Shown here piece after piece: positions 1 through 12,265 of a stretch of 64,000 nt of DNA. The number at the start of each line of letters is the position of its first letter. The stretch's first letter is position 1. The stretch is from positions 29,573,330 through 29,637,329 of the forward strand of contig OZ021733.1 in the NCBI GenBank assembly GCA_963978545.1. Reading direction: 5' to 3'. Origin of the DNA: Linyphia triangularis. Its lineage: Eukaryota > Arthropoda > Arachnida > Araneae > Linyphiidae. Both the position numbers and the translations under genes were made by a program. The notes under the pieces were generated by a model. That model was not told the origin of the DNA. It worked only from the letters and a program-made list of their open reading frames with translations, and did no database searches.

Positions 1-141
1 TTATCGTCATTAGATTATGATGCACTGATAAAAACATTTTCGACTGTTAAAGATAGGAAGGTCGCTGCTAAGTGTACGATACAGATTATTTTAATCGATT
101 TTCAGTATTATTTTTTATTAATATTTTTCCATGAATATTGA

Positions 142-934
142 GGTACTTGACCATCTTATAAATTAAAAAAATATATCGATTTTTTTTTTTTTTTTTGCAT
201 TTTCTCAATCCTTATACTTTTAAAAATCATCCCCCCACCCCCAATTTTTTTTTTTAATTTCGAATTCAAACATAGTGAAATTAGTGAAAGTGTGCGTGCG
301 CTTCCAGCACTCCATACTTGCTGACTCAGCCCAGGCAGCTATTAGTCACGAAACTACTTTTTCTTAAATGGCGGCCACTTAATTTCCCAAACTACTCAGC
401 CGATTTTAATGATTTTTGTCTTGTTTTGTTCATTGAGAAACTTTGTATGCCAATTTACCACATTTTTCCTAAAAAAAAAAATAATCATAACATAGTTTTG
501 TTAGCAAAGGATAGTGAAAAACAGGGGTGTTTTTTCAACCTTTTTTTTTTTTTTTTCAAATATCTGCAATTTTTTAATTTATTTTTTAGTTTTGACAAAT
601 TGTGGTAAATTGTCACGTAAGGAGCCTTTCTTTTGAAGATTCCGTTTTGTTTTTTGGTTTCAGATTCACCAATCCTGAGGTTAACTGTCCGTCGTGGGAC
701 ACCATTTTTTTTTTTTTTTTTTTTTATTATTATTATTTATTTTTTTTTGCCTCGACTTTGACGCCTCCTGGATAGTTGTTAAAAAATGACAATTGAAAAA
801 AATCAAATATTTTTGTATTCTATAAGCTTCAAATAAAAGTTTTAAAAAATATTGTAATATCTTATACAGGACCTGAAAAAAAAAAAATGATTGAAAATGT
901 TGTATTTTTTAGCTTTCCAAGGTGGTCAAGTACC
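142..934. mobile_element. TTAA-flanked non-autonomous DNA transposon, copy 1
   Basis: The left end reads GGTACTTGACCATCTT and the right end, reverse-complemented, reads GGTACTTGACCACCTT, giving an inverted repeat of about 16 bp. The right end abuts TTAA (935-938) and the left abuts TTGA (138-141), consistent with a TTAA target duplication carrying one mutation. The interior holds T-runs and no transposase reading frame. Similar GGTA-starting ends with TTAA flanks occur near 37.1, 40.5, 60.7 and 62.2 kb, so this is a family. TTAA targets are used by piggyBac and Kolobok; I cannot choose between them. Confidence 0.7.
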
Positions 935-1011
935 TTAAATCAATCAAAACTTTTGTTGTAGTCAAAAAATGTGTCTGATATTTTCTATCTGACAAATCTA
1001 TAGACTAAGTA

Positions 1012-1214
1012 AAAGAATTTAGGTTGGTTGGTTGTATTCAGATTATCTGGCGCCGTCAGCAACACAAGGGCTGTAATGCGCCGAAATATTCGTCATTAGA
1101 CAAGCCAACATACATTTACAAACACCCATGCCTAACACGGGACTCGAACCCGCAACCTTGCGGTCTAGAGACTAGCACGCTAACCACTATACCGTTTGGT
1201 TGAAATAATTTAGG
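1012..1214 (-). mobile_element. SINE family 1, full-length copy with TSD
   Basis: A tRNA-derived SINE read on the minus strand. Its head carries an A-box-like TAGTGGTTAGCG and a B box GGGTTCGAGTCCCG, both RNA polymerase III promoter elements. A conserved body follows (ATGGGTGTTTGTAAATGTATG), then a 3' hairpin region bounded by GGCGC and GCGCC, and a CAACCAACC tail. A 12-bp target duplication with one mismatch (AAAGAATTTAGG at 1012-1023, AAATAATTTAGG at 1203-1214) brackets the insertion. Confidence 0.9.
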
Positions 1215-2757
1215 AGTTTTCTCTTTACACAAGAACAGTACAGCGCCCCTATTGAAGTTTAAAAAAGTCAGTGAGAAGAATTAGTCATTGAAGAAGTCAT
1301 TAAAAAAATAAAAATAATGATAAGTTACTAAATACTTTACTTAAATATTTACAATTTATTACTACTTATTAGTTTTTGGTTTTTAATCCTTTTAAAATGC
1401 AAACTTCAGGTTTTAAGTTCCAGCAAGTTTCAGTCATAGAACACCCATACCATTTTTGGCGGGTTTTCTATACTCATTTTCATAGAAAGGGAAGCCAAAA
1501 TTCATTCTTGCACTCATAGCATTTTGCTCTTAGGCCATTCCTGGTCATGATGTCATGTACACTAATATCACTGGTTCAACGCAAACGTCCCACTTTACTC
1601 CCCCTGTGACAACTTCAACAACTCGATGACATATCGTCCTGGTTCTGCGCCTGCCTTTATATCTGGTCGATTAAGTGGAAATCTTGACTTCTGATGGCTT
1701 ATTGTACCAAAAGTTTAAATAAATTGCTCATAATTATTTGTTGATTGTGATGCGCTTTTTGGAATAAGTCTAACAAGATGGCAATTCATTAAAATTTAAT
1801 ACAAAATTTAAAAATCACTTCCCAAAAGAATTTAATATCACATTCAATAAATATACCATTACTTTTTTTATACCTATGTTAAGGATTTAAAGTTATTAAT
1901 AAAGTGTGTTTGACTTCTGTTTTTATTTTTTTAAAAGATAAGCATTCCTCTAATTCTATTTTCACTTTTACTACCTTCCCTAGCCTTAATAGATAAAAAG
2001 TCATATAAATAGTATTATTGTCTCAAATATTAAATATTAAAGTATCATAAATGCTTTTATTTATGTGTGATAATAATAAAGGTAACAATGGTTGCGTGTG
2101 AATACTTTCATAGTACTTTCTTCACTCTTGGGTAAGGCCGAAAGTGATCTATTTTAAGTGCAACAATAGAGGAACTTCAGGCTATAAAGAAATTTCTTTT
2201 CTTAATGGATGCTTGAACAGATTTGTGGTATTAACCATTACTTGAAGCTTCTAAGGTATGTGGATACGGTGATAGGTGTATCCGGTTTCGTTCACGATGT
2301 CAGGTAAGCATGAAGTAGAACTGAACCAGGAAGTTAGACTCTATTTTTGTAGGTGTAACAATGTTTAACTATAAACGTATCAAGTTAATGTAGCATGCAT
2401 TTTCAAATAACGGTATCTTGCTTTCAAGGTAATGAATTAAAAAATTATTTGATAATAGGAATAATTGCTTTCAAACTTGATTGATGCATTATACGAAATT
2501 TCAAATGTTCTTCTGTATCAAAGTAGTTTCATACAAATATTGCGTAACTGTTGCGTTTGATAATGAACGTATTGTGCTCTTTTTAATACTGATGTACTTT
2601 GTAATTGAATATGAAATTTGCAAGAGCTGGGTATAGATAAAAACAAACATTTTCGTAAGTGAAAATTTGTGGATTTCCAGTTAACCGATGTTTAATCTTT
2701 GTCTGCTTATTGATAACCACCTCTGTGATATTTCAAAATTCGATTTATTTGGCTGTC
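1215..2757. other. Unassigned AT-rich interval
   Basis: No gene or bounded repeat was recognised. A somewhat GC-richer patch at about 1440-1700 has short open stretches but no conserved protein similarity that I can name. A donor-like CAG/GTAAGC at about 2308 has no convincing exon in front of it. Confidence 0.4.
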
Positions 2758-3026
2758 AACTAAAAGAATGGTTGGTTGGTTAGTTGATTGGTTGGTTGGC
2801 TGTTTAGTTTTTGTGGCGCAAAAACAACACTTGAGCGATGCTGCGCCAAATCCTCGTTAAAATAATTTAAAACATGAAAGAAAGAAAAATTAAAAATTAC
2901 AGGACAGTGATAAAAACTTTAAATCAAGTGACAAAATCCAATTGTATTTAAAAATGTAAAAAGATGTATATGTGATGGACCTAAAAGTAATGATAGTGAT
3001 GGATGACTGTGAAAACTAAAAGAATG
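2758..3026 (-). mobile_element. Retroposon with a SINE-like 3' end, possible LINE 3' fragment
   Basis: A perfect 13-bp target duplication AACTAAAAGAATG (2758-2770 and 3014-3026) brackets a 243-bp insertion. Read on the minus strand it ends in a CCAACCAACC-like tail. Just before the tail is a hairpin region, GGCGCAGCATCGCTC to TTTTGCGCCA, resembling the 3' end of SINE family 1 (GGCGCATTATAGCCCTCGTGTTG to GGCGCC). There is no tRNA-like head; the 5' part is AT-rich and unique in this window. It may be a 5'-truncated copy of the LINE that mobilises the SINE, or another SINE. No reverse transcriptase code is visible in it. Confidence 0.7.
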
Positions 3027-3331
3027 ACTTCCCATAATATGATGCAGAAACAGTTTTATTCATCAGAGAATAAAAACTACACTTAATTCAGTTTCCCCAA
3101 AACTCACCCTTATGCAATGCTGTAAACTGTAAGCATGGCGGAGTTACAGATGATTTCTCTAAGCAATGTATTACAGGAAAAAATTAAATATCTGTAAGAG
3201 TTTGAGTAATGGAATTTGATAATCGGAATTTTTAATAGGTGTTATTGTGATTGGTCATAAGTTTTGGCTAGGGAAAAAAATTTACCCCAAACAGAATTTA
3301 CTGACGAATGTCCTCAAAAAAAATTATCAGA

Positions 3332-3561
3332 AATTTCTGTCTTCATTGGTTTGGTTTGTCCGATCAGGATCCGATTTTTGGGCAATTTTTCAGGATCCAA
3401 TTTTTTTTAACGGCTAATCAGACTGGAAACTATGGCTTAATGTGGATTCTGAATCACAACGAGCATCCATGCCTAACTCAGGATTCAAACAAGGCACCTT
3501 TGGCATGCGAGGCCAAAGTGTTAACCACACAACCATCATGTGGACCCAATTTCTGTCTTCA
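3332..3561 (-). mobile_element. SINE family 2, full-length copy with TSD
   Basis: A second tRNA-derived SINE. On the minus strand the head has an A-box-like TGTGTGGTTAACACTTTGGC and a degraded B box, then TTAGGCATGGATGCTCGTTG, a body containing TCAGAATCCACATTAAGCC, and a CCAAACCAA tail. A perfect 14-bp target duplication AATTTCTGTCTTCA (3332-3345 and 3548-3561) marks the insertion. The body differs from SINE family 1 but shares the short TTAGGCATGG-type segment after the tRNA head. Confidence 0.88.
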
Positions 3562-4291
3562 CCACAACCAAGCAGGTTTGTAATTTGCTACCTGAATTTG
3601 AAAAATTGAATTATTATTTTTTTTTTAATTGTTATTGCATACCAGTTTTGGTTGATGATAACAATAGTAAAAGTCCTCGTACAAAATAATGTGCATTTAC
3701 CAAGATCCGCCGTCTGACCCCTTGCATGCAATTTGCACCCACTTACAAATAATTTAACACCACCCATGTAAAAAACTAAGAAAATTCAATGACTAGATTT
3801 TTCCTGTAATCCCCTTTTCTTGTTTCAGAGATTACCATTCACCAAATATAGAGAGTTAGGTAATACATTTATTAAAAAAATACACAAGCACAATATTCAA
3901 ACAATTGTATTGTTATTGTTCGAAAACCAAGACTCTTCAATAATTTTATTAAATAGATTAATAAGGATAAAAAATGATCTATTTGAAGTTAAGCATGTCA
4001 GTTCACAGTGGATGTCACAGGGAAATAGATCATGGATTGAGCATAGTGTATAAACTCCCACAATTAAATCCATAGCTAAATTCACAAGTGAAAGTTGACG
4101 ATCATTACTTCAAATTTATTAAATGCCAATCAATATAATGTATAGCATTATCTGCTGTGCAAAAAATATTTAGAATTATTGAGCACTGATGTTTGGTATT
4201 AGTTCGTCATCAGGCCTTGAAAGAAGGAAGTTAGCAATTAACAACTCTGATTTATTTTAGTAAATTCATGTAAACAATTTGTCCTTATATA

Positions 4292-4820
4292 ACCTCCTGA
4301 GACCCACAAATGTTTGAAACATGATTTAAAGCTAATTTTTTTTATGTATATTATTCTTTTGGGTCTATGTAACGTACTTTTGAAGTTCATAACTGATCCA
4401 TGCACTTTAAGTACACTTAGACAAAAAATGACTATCTCCTTAAGCTTATAAAAATTCTGAAATTTAATTGTTCGGATGTGAAATTTAATCATGAAAGGCT
4501 GCAAAACAATTTCGTGAGGACGTGATACATAAAAATACTTTACATTTAGAGCAAAAAAATTTTGTTCGCGCTGAACATCCAGACATCCGACAACGTGAGG
4601 AAAAGTCTTAGTGTCCATTGCTGGCGTGCTTTTCGCACCAGCTATTAAACGCCTCTACTGGCAGAAGAACTGTTTTTTGTCGTTTCTTTACAGGCTCTAC
4701 TTCGTCACAATCGGTGTAACTATCATCAGCTGTAGGACTGAACTCTGCTATTTCATGCAAAGAAAAATTATGCACCAAAAATCCGATTGGCATTTAAATG
4801 TACGCGAGGTCTCAGGAGGA
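4292..4820. mobile_element. MITE with TCCTCCTGAGAC ends, copy 1
   Basis: The ends are ACCTCCTGAGAC and GTCTCAGGAGGA, inverted repeats flanked by TA on both sides, suggesting a TA target. The second copy at 35490-36004 is highly similar over its whole length and has perfect ends. The minus strand carries two overlapping reading frames (about 61 and 126 codons), the first rich in D/E followed by a KKRQK stretch. They could be remnants of a transposase N-terminal region, but I recognise no domain. The superfamily is undetermined. Confidence 0.8.
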
Positions 4821-5022
4821 TAATTGAGCCAACCAGATGGCTGTGTGGTTAGCGCTCTGGCCTCACATGCCTAAGGTGCCGGGTTCCAATCCTGGGTTGT
4901 AGGCATGGATGTTCGTTGTGGTTCGGAATCCACGTTAAGCTGTAGATCCCAGCCTGATTCGCAGTTATTGGGGGCAAATATAAGTCGTTGAGTAAAAAAC
5001 AAACCAAACCTTATATAATTGA
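4820..5022 (+). mobile_element. SINE family 2, plus-strand copy next to MITE
   Basis: The head contains GCTGTGTGGTTAGCGCTCTGG (A-box region) and GCCGGGTTCCAATCCTGG (B-box region). The body follows with TAGGCATGGATGTTCGTTG and CGGAATCCACGTTAAGC, ending in ACAAACCAAACC. An 8-bp duplication ATAATTGA (4820-4827, 5015-5022) flanks it. The insertion point is exactly at the right edge of the preceding MITE, so the SINE landed after that MITE. Confidence 0.85.
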
Positions 5023-5969
5023 AAGCCTTCTTCGGATCAGTGTGCGACGTTATAAGATAACCATCCCTTACAAGCAAATGTTGAGATACACTCAAAATTG
5101 TCATTAAGCATCATTCCTTCTTTAACGATTTAGCGAAATGAGATAAATAACAACGTGCTTGTTTCGAAATCATAAGTGGTAGTGAAAAAATAATAACAGA
5201 AAAAACTCTCTACCCATTTTCTTTTAAATAAGAAGGACAATAGATGAGATTATTATTTAAATGATATAATCGAGTGTTTAAATTCCAGAAATAAATCAAC
5301 ACAATCATGAAGAAATAAGATAAAGCTTATTTATTTTTTGAGGTCCTGCTTTCCGAAACCTGCTTACCTTGTGCGTTCTACTTTTGCAGTTAATGGTTCG
5401 CATTCGAAAAATATTCCTTTTTTTTAACGTTAAAATCCCTTTATAAAGGATAGTATCCTTATATTGATTGAATCCTTGAACATATTTTCTTTTAGGCAAA
5501 ATTGATCTTTTCCCGTTTTAAACTTTAGCACTACTTTACTACACACTTTTGCACATTACCCGGTCCTTTTGGAAGAGCATATCATCATATTCCAATGTTA
5601 CAATATAATATAGCTTACAAACTTTTACCGCGATTTTAATAACAGTTATTTTAAATATTTTAAAGCTACTTTTAGCTTTTATTATCAGTTACAATAACTT
5701 TACTAAAAAAAGGATAAGGTTTGGCTACCAAATATACCCTCATCAATGCTGGATTTTTTAGCATTTAACATTATACATTTTTTAAAATTATTTAGTACTT
5801 CAGACTTTTTTTCTGTAGATAAAAGTTAACAAGGCAGACGTTTACTTTTATTAGCTTCGGTTTTAAATATAATTTTGATAGCAAATCAATTTTTAAAAAT
5901 GCAAGTCTCATATTAACAGGTAGATTTATAGCATATTTTTAAACAAACTGTACTTATACATACTCTTCT
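5023..5969. other. Unassigned AT-rich interval
   Basis: No gene, tandem array or element boundary was recognised. Short reading frames here have the low-complexity composition expected by chance in AT-rich DNA. Confidence 0.4.
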
Positions 5970-6140
5970 CATAAGTTTACACCACGAACGCGAGGTTGCG
6001 GGTTCGAGTCCCGTGTTAGGCATGGGTGTTTGTAAATGTATGTTGGCTTGTCTAATGACGAATGTTTCGGCGCATTATAGCCCTCGTGTTGCTGATGGAG
6101 CCAGATAATCTGAAAGCAACCAACCAACCATAAGTTTACA
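5970..6140 (+). mobile_element. SINE family 1, 5'-truncated copy with TSD
   Basis: The element starts just upstream of its B box (GCGGGTTCGAGTCCCG) and lacks the A box. The body, 3' hairpin region (with GATGGAGCC in place of GACGGCGCC) and CAACCAACC tail are intact. A perfect 12-bp target duplication CATAAGTTTACA (5970-5981, 6129-6140) shows that truncation happened at insertion, as expected when target-primed reverse transcription stops early. Confidence 0.9.
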
Positions 6141-6418
6141 ATACATATCTAAAAACTGAAAGAAAAATAAATAATTTTTCGAAGTAAAAAACAAAGTAAT
6201 TTCACTAGAAATAAATCCAAAACTTTTAGCGTAATTCCACTTGTTGTTTATTTTATTCATTGTTCATCAATTTTTGTTTTTAAAATAATATTACATATAC
6301 TTAAGTTTCATAAAAAAAATTATTTCTTTTGAATATTCATAAAATAGAATGTAGACTTTTGGTCTATCACGTAGTATCCATGTCGTATCTTCCATTAAAA
6401 TCCTGTTCTAAATCTTAT

Positions 6419-6623
6419 CTCAGTTTTAAGGTTGGTTGGTTGTATTCAGATTATCTGGCGCCGTCAGCAACACGAGGGCTATATTGCGCCGAAACATTCG
6501 TCATTAGACAAGCCAACATACATTTACAAGCACCCATGCCTAACACGGGACTCGAACCCGCAACCTCGCGGTCTAGAAGCTAGCACGCTAACCACTATAC
6601 CGTTCGGTCGGCCTCAGTTTTAA
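6419..6623 (-). mobile_element. SINE family 1, full-length copy with TSD
   Basis: A complete minus-strand copy with head GGCCGACCGAACGGTATAG, A and B boxes, body, hairpin region and a (CCAA)-type tail. An 11-bp duplication CTCAGTTTTAA (6419-6429, 6613-6623) flanks it. It lies about 300 bp from the previous copy but in the opposite orientation. Confidence 0.92.
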
Positions 6624-9035
6624 AGAGAATGGCACTATGTATACAGCTTCAAATCGATTCAGCCATTTCCAAATAAGTTTTCGGTATTTTAAATTCTATA
6701 CATTGAAACAAAAATAAATGTATAAATAAAACTATAAAAATGCGATGTATGAGGTGAACAAAAATATGCTTTTCCCAGCAGGAATTTATTACGAAGCAGC
6801 ATTTTTGGTTTATAAAACTGAATGAATCTTTTTTGAATGAATGAATACTAGTCGTGGATGGTTGTAAGAGGTGCGTAAATATATTCTAGACATAAATCTA
6901 TTTTGAAATGGAAACTGTATACAGATTGAGTTTTTGCCCAACATACCATGTTTTAAGTTATTGAAATCACGGGAGTCTAAATTTTGAACTACTTTTTTAC
7001 GTAATTAGTGTTATTTCTGCAATGAATATTCTGATGACGTAAGTTCTTTAGAAATGTGTGAGTTAAAACTGGATTGTGTAGATTCATATTAGGTCCATTA
7101 CTACCAGTCACTTATGCGGCTGTAGTTTTGCTGTTATGAATTTTTTCAATAAATATTTTGTTGCCCAAAATTTATATTGGATCCCTCGATACCTCAAAGA
7201 ATTATGTAGCAGAACTTAGCTTAGTTACTGATGCACTCACACAACGATCACAAACTATTTTGTCAATTTAAAACTCTTCCAGGTCACTCATTTTGCTTCG
7301 AAACTTTACTGATCACAACTTGAAATACAATAAAATGTAGTTATGAATGTATAAGATGAATATATTATAAATAGTCTAACACATAAAAACAAAGTTTTTA
7401 ATATGAATACTTTATATGCATTGCCAATTTTTATGCTCGGTGTTTGCTTCTAATTTTAAATATTAAAAAGACCTCTACTAACAAAATATGCGGTAAACTC
7501 CTTTCAAAATTTATTCATTAAAATGGATCTGAATTTATGCATTCACATCCAAATATCTTTTATTTATTCTGATTAAGAAAATTTGATTATTTATTTATTA
7601 AAACAATTTTGGCAACAAGAAAGAGTTTCTTCAATCATCGGTTAAATTCTATTTTAGCTAGTTGGGATGACAGCAGGTTAGATTATTACTATTCCATAAA
7701 AGCGACCTTTTAGTGACAGTGACAACCCCCAAAATCTGATAAAATGCATTGTCATCGACATTGAATGTATCTGCGAAGTTTCAGAAAGATTGGATAACGG
7801 CAAGGGGGTCAATTAGGCGTCTGCAGATCTAACCCCCCCCCCCTTCCCCATCGACATGCACAAACACAAAATCGAAGTTAATATAAAGGATTTAAAAAGC
7901 TCTATATCGTTCTAGTGACACCTCGTATCTTGTTTAGGGCTAATTTATTTGTTGTTTTGAATGTAGTGGTGCAAAGTATCTAACGATCCCACTTTCGTCA
8001 TTGTGAAACCTCTTAATATACATTGTTTGATGTACATTGTTTAGTTTTAATTTTAATTTTTTTTAATACGAGGTACTGCTTGGTCATTGATATGTCGCGT
8101 ATTGTTTTTCTTTTAAAAAACGATTAGAAGGATGACAATGCTAATGAGATTCTTCCGGTTTGGTCAACTGTAGCGAAAATCGGTCATTGAAAAAGTTACG
8201 CCCCAATGACTTAGATATCTTTAGTTTATCTTTCGACTTTTTTTTTTTTTTTTCTTTTCAAAGATCTGGTTTCTTATTTTTTTTTATGAAACTATTCAGT
8301 GAATTTATCTAGTATAATAAAGTGGGAGCTGTTAGCGTAACATATATACGATAAATATTAACTTTATAATTTGTTTGAGACACTAAAGTTTGCCATAAAA
8401 ACGTTAAAATTCTGGCTACCAAAATGTTGTAATAAATATACGCATTTTTAATAGCGCATTGATGTATTTGAAATAATATAAAAATAAATTTTAAAAAAAA
8501 TCATGTTTTTTTAATCTTCTTGGAAAATCTGCGAAAAATACCTTTAAAAAATCAAAGAAAATTTTAATTTTATCTAACTGATTTTGACCGAAACCTTAAA
8601 TCTGAAACTTGCAACAGATAGAATACTTATGATTATTGTGCAAGAATTTTTTTGTGGTTCCCCAGACTTAACATAGATATACCATTTGTATTTTTTCATT
8701 GAAAAAGATGAAACATGCTATAAACAAATATATATATAGATAAAAAACGATTTACTGTAAAATACGTATCATTATAGACTTGTTCAGAAATAGATATTCG
8801 TACATAATTTGGTGTTTAGTTGCAAATAATAGACCACTACAGTAGAGGCTCGAGAGTAGTCAAAGTGAGACAATTGCATGCTTTACATAAAAATATGTGC
8901 TTATACAGAATTATAAAAAATTTTAAACAAAACGTTCGTTTTAAAACAGTTCCCCCCTCCCCCTTTTACGAAAAACTTTTAGAACTAAAAATATAACCAT
9001 TTTCGGATTTTTATTTTGTTTTTGCCTACAGACCT
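6624..9035. other. Unassigned AT-rich interval
   Basis: About 2.4 kb with no recognised gene. A patch at about 7690-7870 (phrases such as CGAAGTTTCAGAAAGATTGG and a C-run) looks like decayed transposon DNA, but no ends were found. Confidence 0.4.
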
Positions 9036-9766
9036 CCAGTGATAGAAGTGGGAAGAAAAAGGTGGGGGGGATGCCTAAAACTTGATGGCAAGTGCTCCCC
9101 GCACTTATGAATAAAATAACAATATTTATATCATTATACAAAAGAGTGCAATACATTTTTAGATCACTATAAAGTTTTTTTTTTTTTTAATTTTGAAAAC
9201 TTTAAATCATTTTTTCGAATGTCACTACATTTTGTACTTCCCTACATGCTTGATATATATTTTTAAGAAGAAAAAATCTACGTCTATGTGATTTTAGTAC
9301 TATCCAATATTCCATGTTCATTATTATTTAACATTTCAAGAAATTTAAAAACCAAGTTTAGTGATAAAACTGAAAAAATTGTATTAAATAAAAAATAAAA
9401 ATATTAAAAAAAAATCACTTTTTAAAAAAATTATATGCATATAATGCATGACTCGGAAGACATCCACTGGTTAGACAGTGGTAGGATGATTCTTTTTCAA
9501 CAATTTTGTCACTCATTGTATAACAAGTATTGTATCGTGCATTCAAAAATTGAAATTAAAAAAAAAATTGCGAAAGGAAAATTTACCTTCTTGTGCTAAA
9601 GAAGTTAATGTTATTTTTCATTAGTAATTTTTAGATGGATTGAATGTTTTTTAAAAGTGGGGGGGGGGATGGATTTCAGTGGTTTTAAAAGTGAGGAGAC
9701 GCATGGGTATTTTCTTGAAAAGTGGGGGGACGCGTCACCCCCCGTCTACCCACACTTCTAGCACTG
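9036..9766. mobile_element. Probable hAT-like non-autonomous element
   Basis: The left end CAGTGATAGAAGTGGGAAG and the right end, reverse-complemented, CAGTGCTAGAAGTGTGGGTAG form a good inverted repeat. A G-rich run follows on both sides (GGTGGGGGGGAT and GACGGGGGGTGA). CAGTG-type ends fit hAT elements, but I could not find the expected 8-bp target duplication. No coding remnant was seen. Confidence 0.5.
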
Positions 9767-10099
9767 TAATAAAAGTCATCACATCAGACAGACATTATTT
9801 CTTTAATTCGGTGGAAACAAGGGATCGGACAATCAAGTCCCTGCGTGGTCAATGGAGTACTGGATCCTATGCGTGAATACTTGAACTGTTGTAGCAAGGA
9901 AAATTTTGCTCCAATGCCAATTGGCAATATTTTTAGCTGCCAATAACTGCTTAGATTAGTCAAACGCTTAAAAAACTATATTATTTTCTATATTCTAAAA
10001 TATTATTTAATAGAAACTCTTAACGTTTTAAAATTAAATTACAGTATAATTATTTCAAAGAAATTCTTTACATTATTGTTAATAGAAATTCTTAAACAA

Positions 10100-11065
10100 A
10101 ACAATATCATTATGAAGCATTTATATTAGTTGGGCTGTTAGGGTAAAAAAAAAAGTTAAGTGACCTGAACCCTTCACCAATCACCAATGTGCCATTGAGG
10201 ATATTTGTCTTACTTATATCAACTGCAAACGGAAATTTACAGACTGATTTAACTGATATTAATCAATACTAACTACGATATACCACTATTTGGTCATAAT
10301 AATAATTTCAAAAATACTCTAAATAGTCATCAATTAAAACAATATATTTCACCTTTAATCCGGTACAGAGGTCAACTGTGCCATGCCAAGCTAAAGTGAA
10401 AAAACCACACCAACAAAAGATAATCGTCATTATGAAGCATTCATATTAGTTGGGCTATTAGGGTAAATAAAAGTGAAGTGACCTAGACCTCTCACTAGTC
10501 ACCAATGTGCCAATGAGCATATTTGTCATACTTTTATGAACTGCAAACGGAAATTTACCGACTGACTGATTTAATTGATAGTATTGGTAAATAACTACGA
10601 TATACCACTATTTGGTCGTAATAATATTTTCAAATATACTCTAAATATTCATCAATTAAAAGAATATATTTCTCCTTTAATCCTGTACAGAGGTCAACTG
10701 TACCACGCCAAGCTAAAGTGAAAAAACCACACCAACAAAAGATAATCGTCATTATGAAGCATTCATATTAGTTGGGCTATTAGGGTAAATAAAAGTGAAG
10801 TGACCTAGACCTCTCACTAGTCACCAATGTGCCAATGAGCATATTTGTCATACTTTTATGAACTGCAAACGGAAATTTACCGACTGACTGATTTAATTGA
10901 TAGTATTGGTAAATAACTACGATATACCACTATTTGGTCGTAATAATATTTTCAAATATACTCTAAATATTCATCAATTAAAAGAATATATTTCACCTTT
11001 AATCCCGGTACAGAGGTCAACTGTACCACGCCAATCTAAAGTGAAAAAACCACCACAAAAGATAA
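10100..11065. repeat. Three-unit tandem repeat, period about 322 bp
   Basis: Units begin near 10100, 10419 (GATAATCGTCATTATGAAGC) and 10741 (same 20-mer). Units two and three are nearly identical; unit one is clearly more diverged. Each ends with AAAACCACACCAACAAAAGATAATCG or a close variant. The reading frame seen in unit three is short and is not preserved between units, so this is non-coding tandem duplication. Confidence 0.9.
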
Positions 11066-11420
11066 TCGAAAATCACTCAAACAGACCGCATTGAATTCTT
11101 TCAAAATACAACTTGCCCACGAGTTAGGTCAAAGTCATTATATATCGATTTCTAACAAACCAAACATCGTACTTAAATAGTTTAAAAAAGTTATAAGAAC
11201 ACCCTTAACTAGTGCGTCAAAATGCTAAAGAGTGAATGAACTTTTAATATCAACAGAGAGATACACAATTTTAAAATTATTTATATTTATAAAATTATTA
11301 AGAATTATATTTAAAGTATTTTAATTAACCTACAGGATCCAATATTCAACCATTTTAATGAGGATTGGATATTCAGATTGGTAGTAAGTTAAATTATGCC
11401 CTTCTACTAATTTCAGATCT

Positions 11421-11682
11421 TTGATAGGAGTCTTTTTGGAACTAAGTACCAAAAAAAAAATTTAAAAAATCGAAAATATTTTTTTTTTACGGAAAAATGT
11501 CCTAAAGACCAAGCTAAACAAACTGGAGAACTCCCAAAGTGCGAACTCCAGTAGCAATAGTTCAAATTCAATCTGTTACTTTGTCATAGCCCCACGTACC
11601 AATGTCAATGTGTTTCCTTTTTCGGCTCTCCTGAAAAACGTTCTTTTTTGGACTTGAGTCATTTTCTATTTCTAGTCCTCAA
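11421..11682. mobile_element. TTGAGGACTAG MITE, diverged copy
   Basis: The right terminus (GAGTCATTTTCTATTTCTAGTCCTCAA) is intact; the left terminus is eroded to TTGATAGGAG with ACTAAGTACC following. The interior phrases CAAGCTAAACAAACTGGAGAA, AAAGTGCGAACTCCAGTAGC and TTTCGGCTCTCCTGAAAA match the copies at 14978 and 49305. Confidence 0.75.
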
Positions 11683-12265
11683 ATGTTTACTATCGTATAC
11701 CATCAACGAAAGTTGCCAATTAATAATAAAATATTGCCAAATACGTCACTTAACACTTGAATATTTCGTGACTGCTTTTGATGAATGTAAGAAAAAGTTA
11801 TAGAAATTCATGAGAGGTTAAAATCAGAGTTTCTAAGTGGATTAATCTTCATATTTTGAGAGAGACGGAGAGAAATAAAAAAAAAAAATTAATCTTAAAA
11901 AGCCACCTGCTTGTCTTATGCTGAAGTCTAGTGGCAAACAATTAAGGTTCTGACTTGGTTCACTTTTTTTTTTCAACAACAATAAAAATTTGAAGTGGTA
12001 TATATTTTTAGATAGATGAACAAGTTTCAGAGGAAAGCCTCGATTTTTAGAAAATACAAGAACTTAAATTAAATGACTCTTAAAGGGGTAAAAATTTGCC
12101 GATTCCTGATCAATATGATTTCCAAAAGTAATTTTAAGTTGTAAGCAAGACTGGCTTCCACACAATTAATAAGCGTGTATGTTTCTTAAGCATCACAAAA
12201 CTCGATTCTCAACATCGAATACAAACATTAAAAATTTTTATTTATCCATAATCAGTATTTCAACT
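11683..12265. other. Unassigned AT-rich interval
   Basis: This separates a MITE from the 25-bp satellite. I see poly-A/T tracts and no recognisable gene or element end. Confidence 0.4.

Noticed and set aside
1440..1710. GC-richer patch with short open stretches on both strands
   Set aside because: No domain, no splice-site pair and no element ends could be supported.
2090..2325. Possible small exons with donor-like AAG/GTATGT and CAG/GTAAGC
   Set aside because: Acceptor sites are weak, reading frames are not clearly open across both, and there is no recognisable protein.
5985..6060. Functional tRNA gene
   Set aside because: The sequence has B-box similarity but continues into the SINE body and tail and lacks a proper acceptor stem; it is a SINE head.
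6329..6623. Overlapping short frames within SINE copies (also at 1.0, 14.0, 30.8, 44.6, 49.1, 55.6 and 60.0 kb)
   Set aside because: They recur because the SINE itself is repeated; they translate its antisense strand and run across TSD boundaries.
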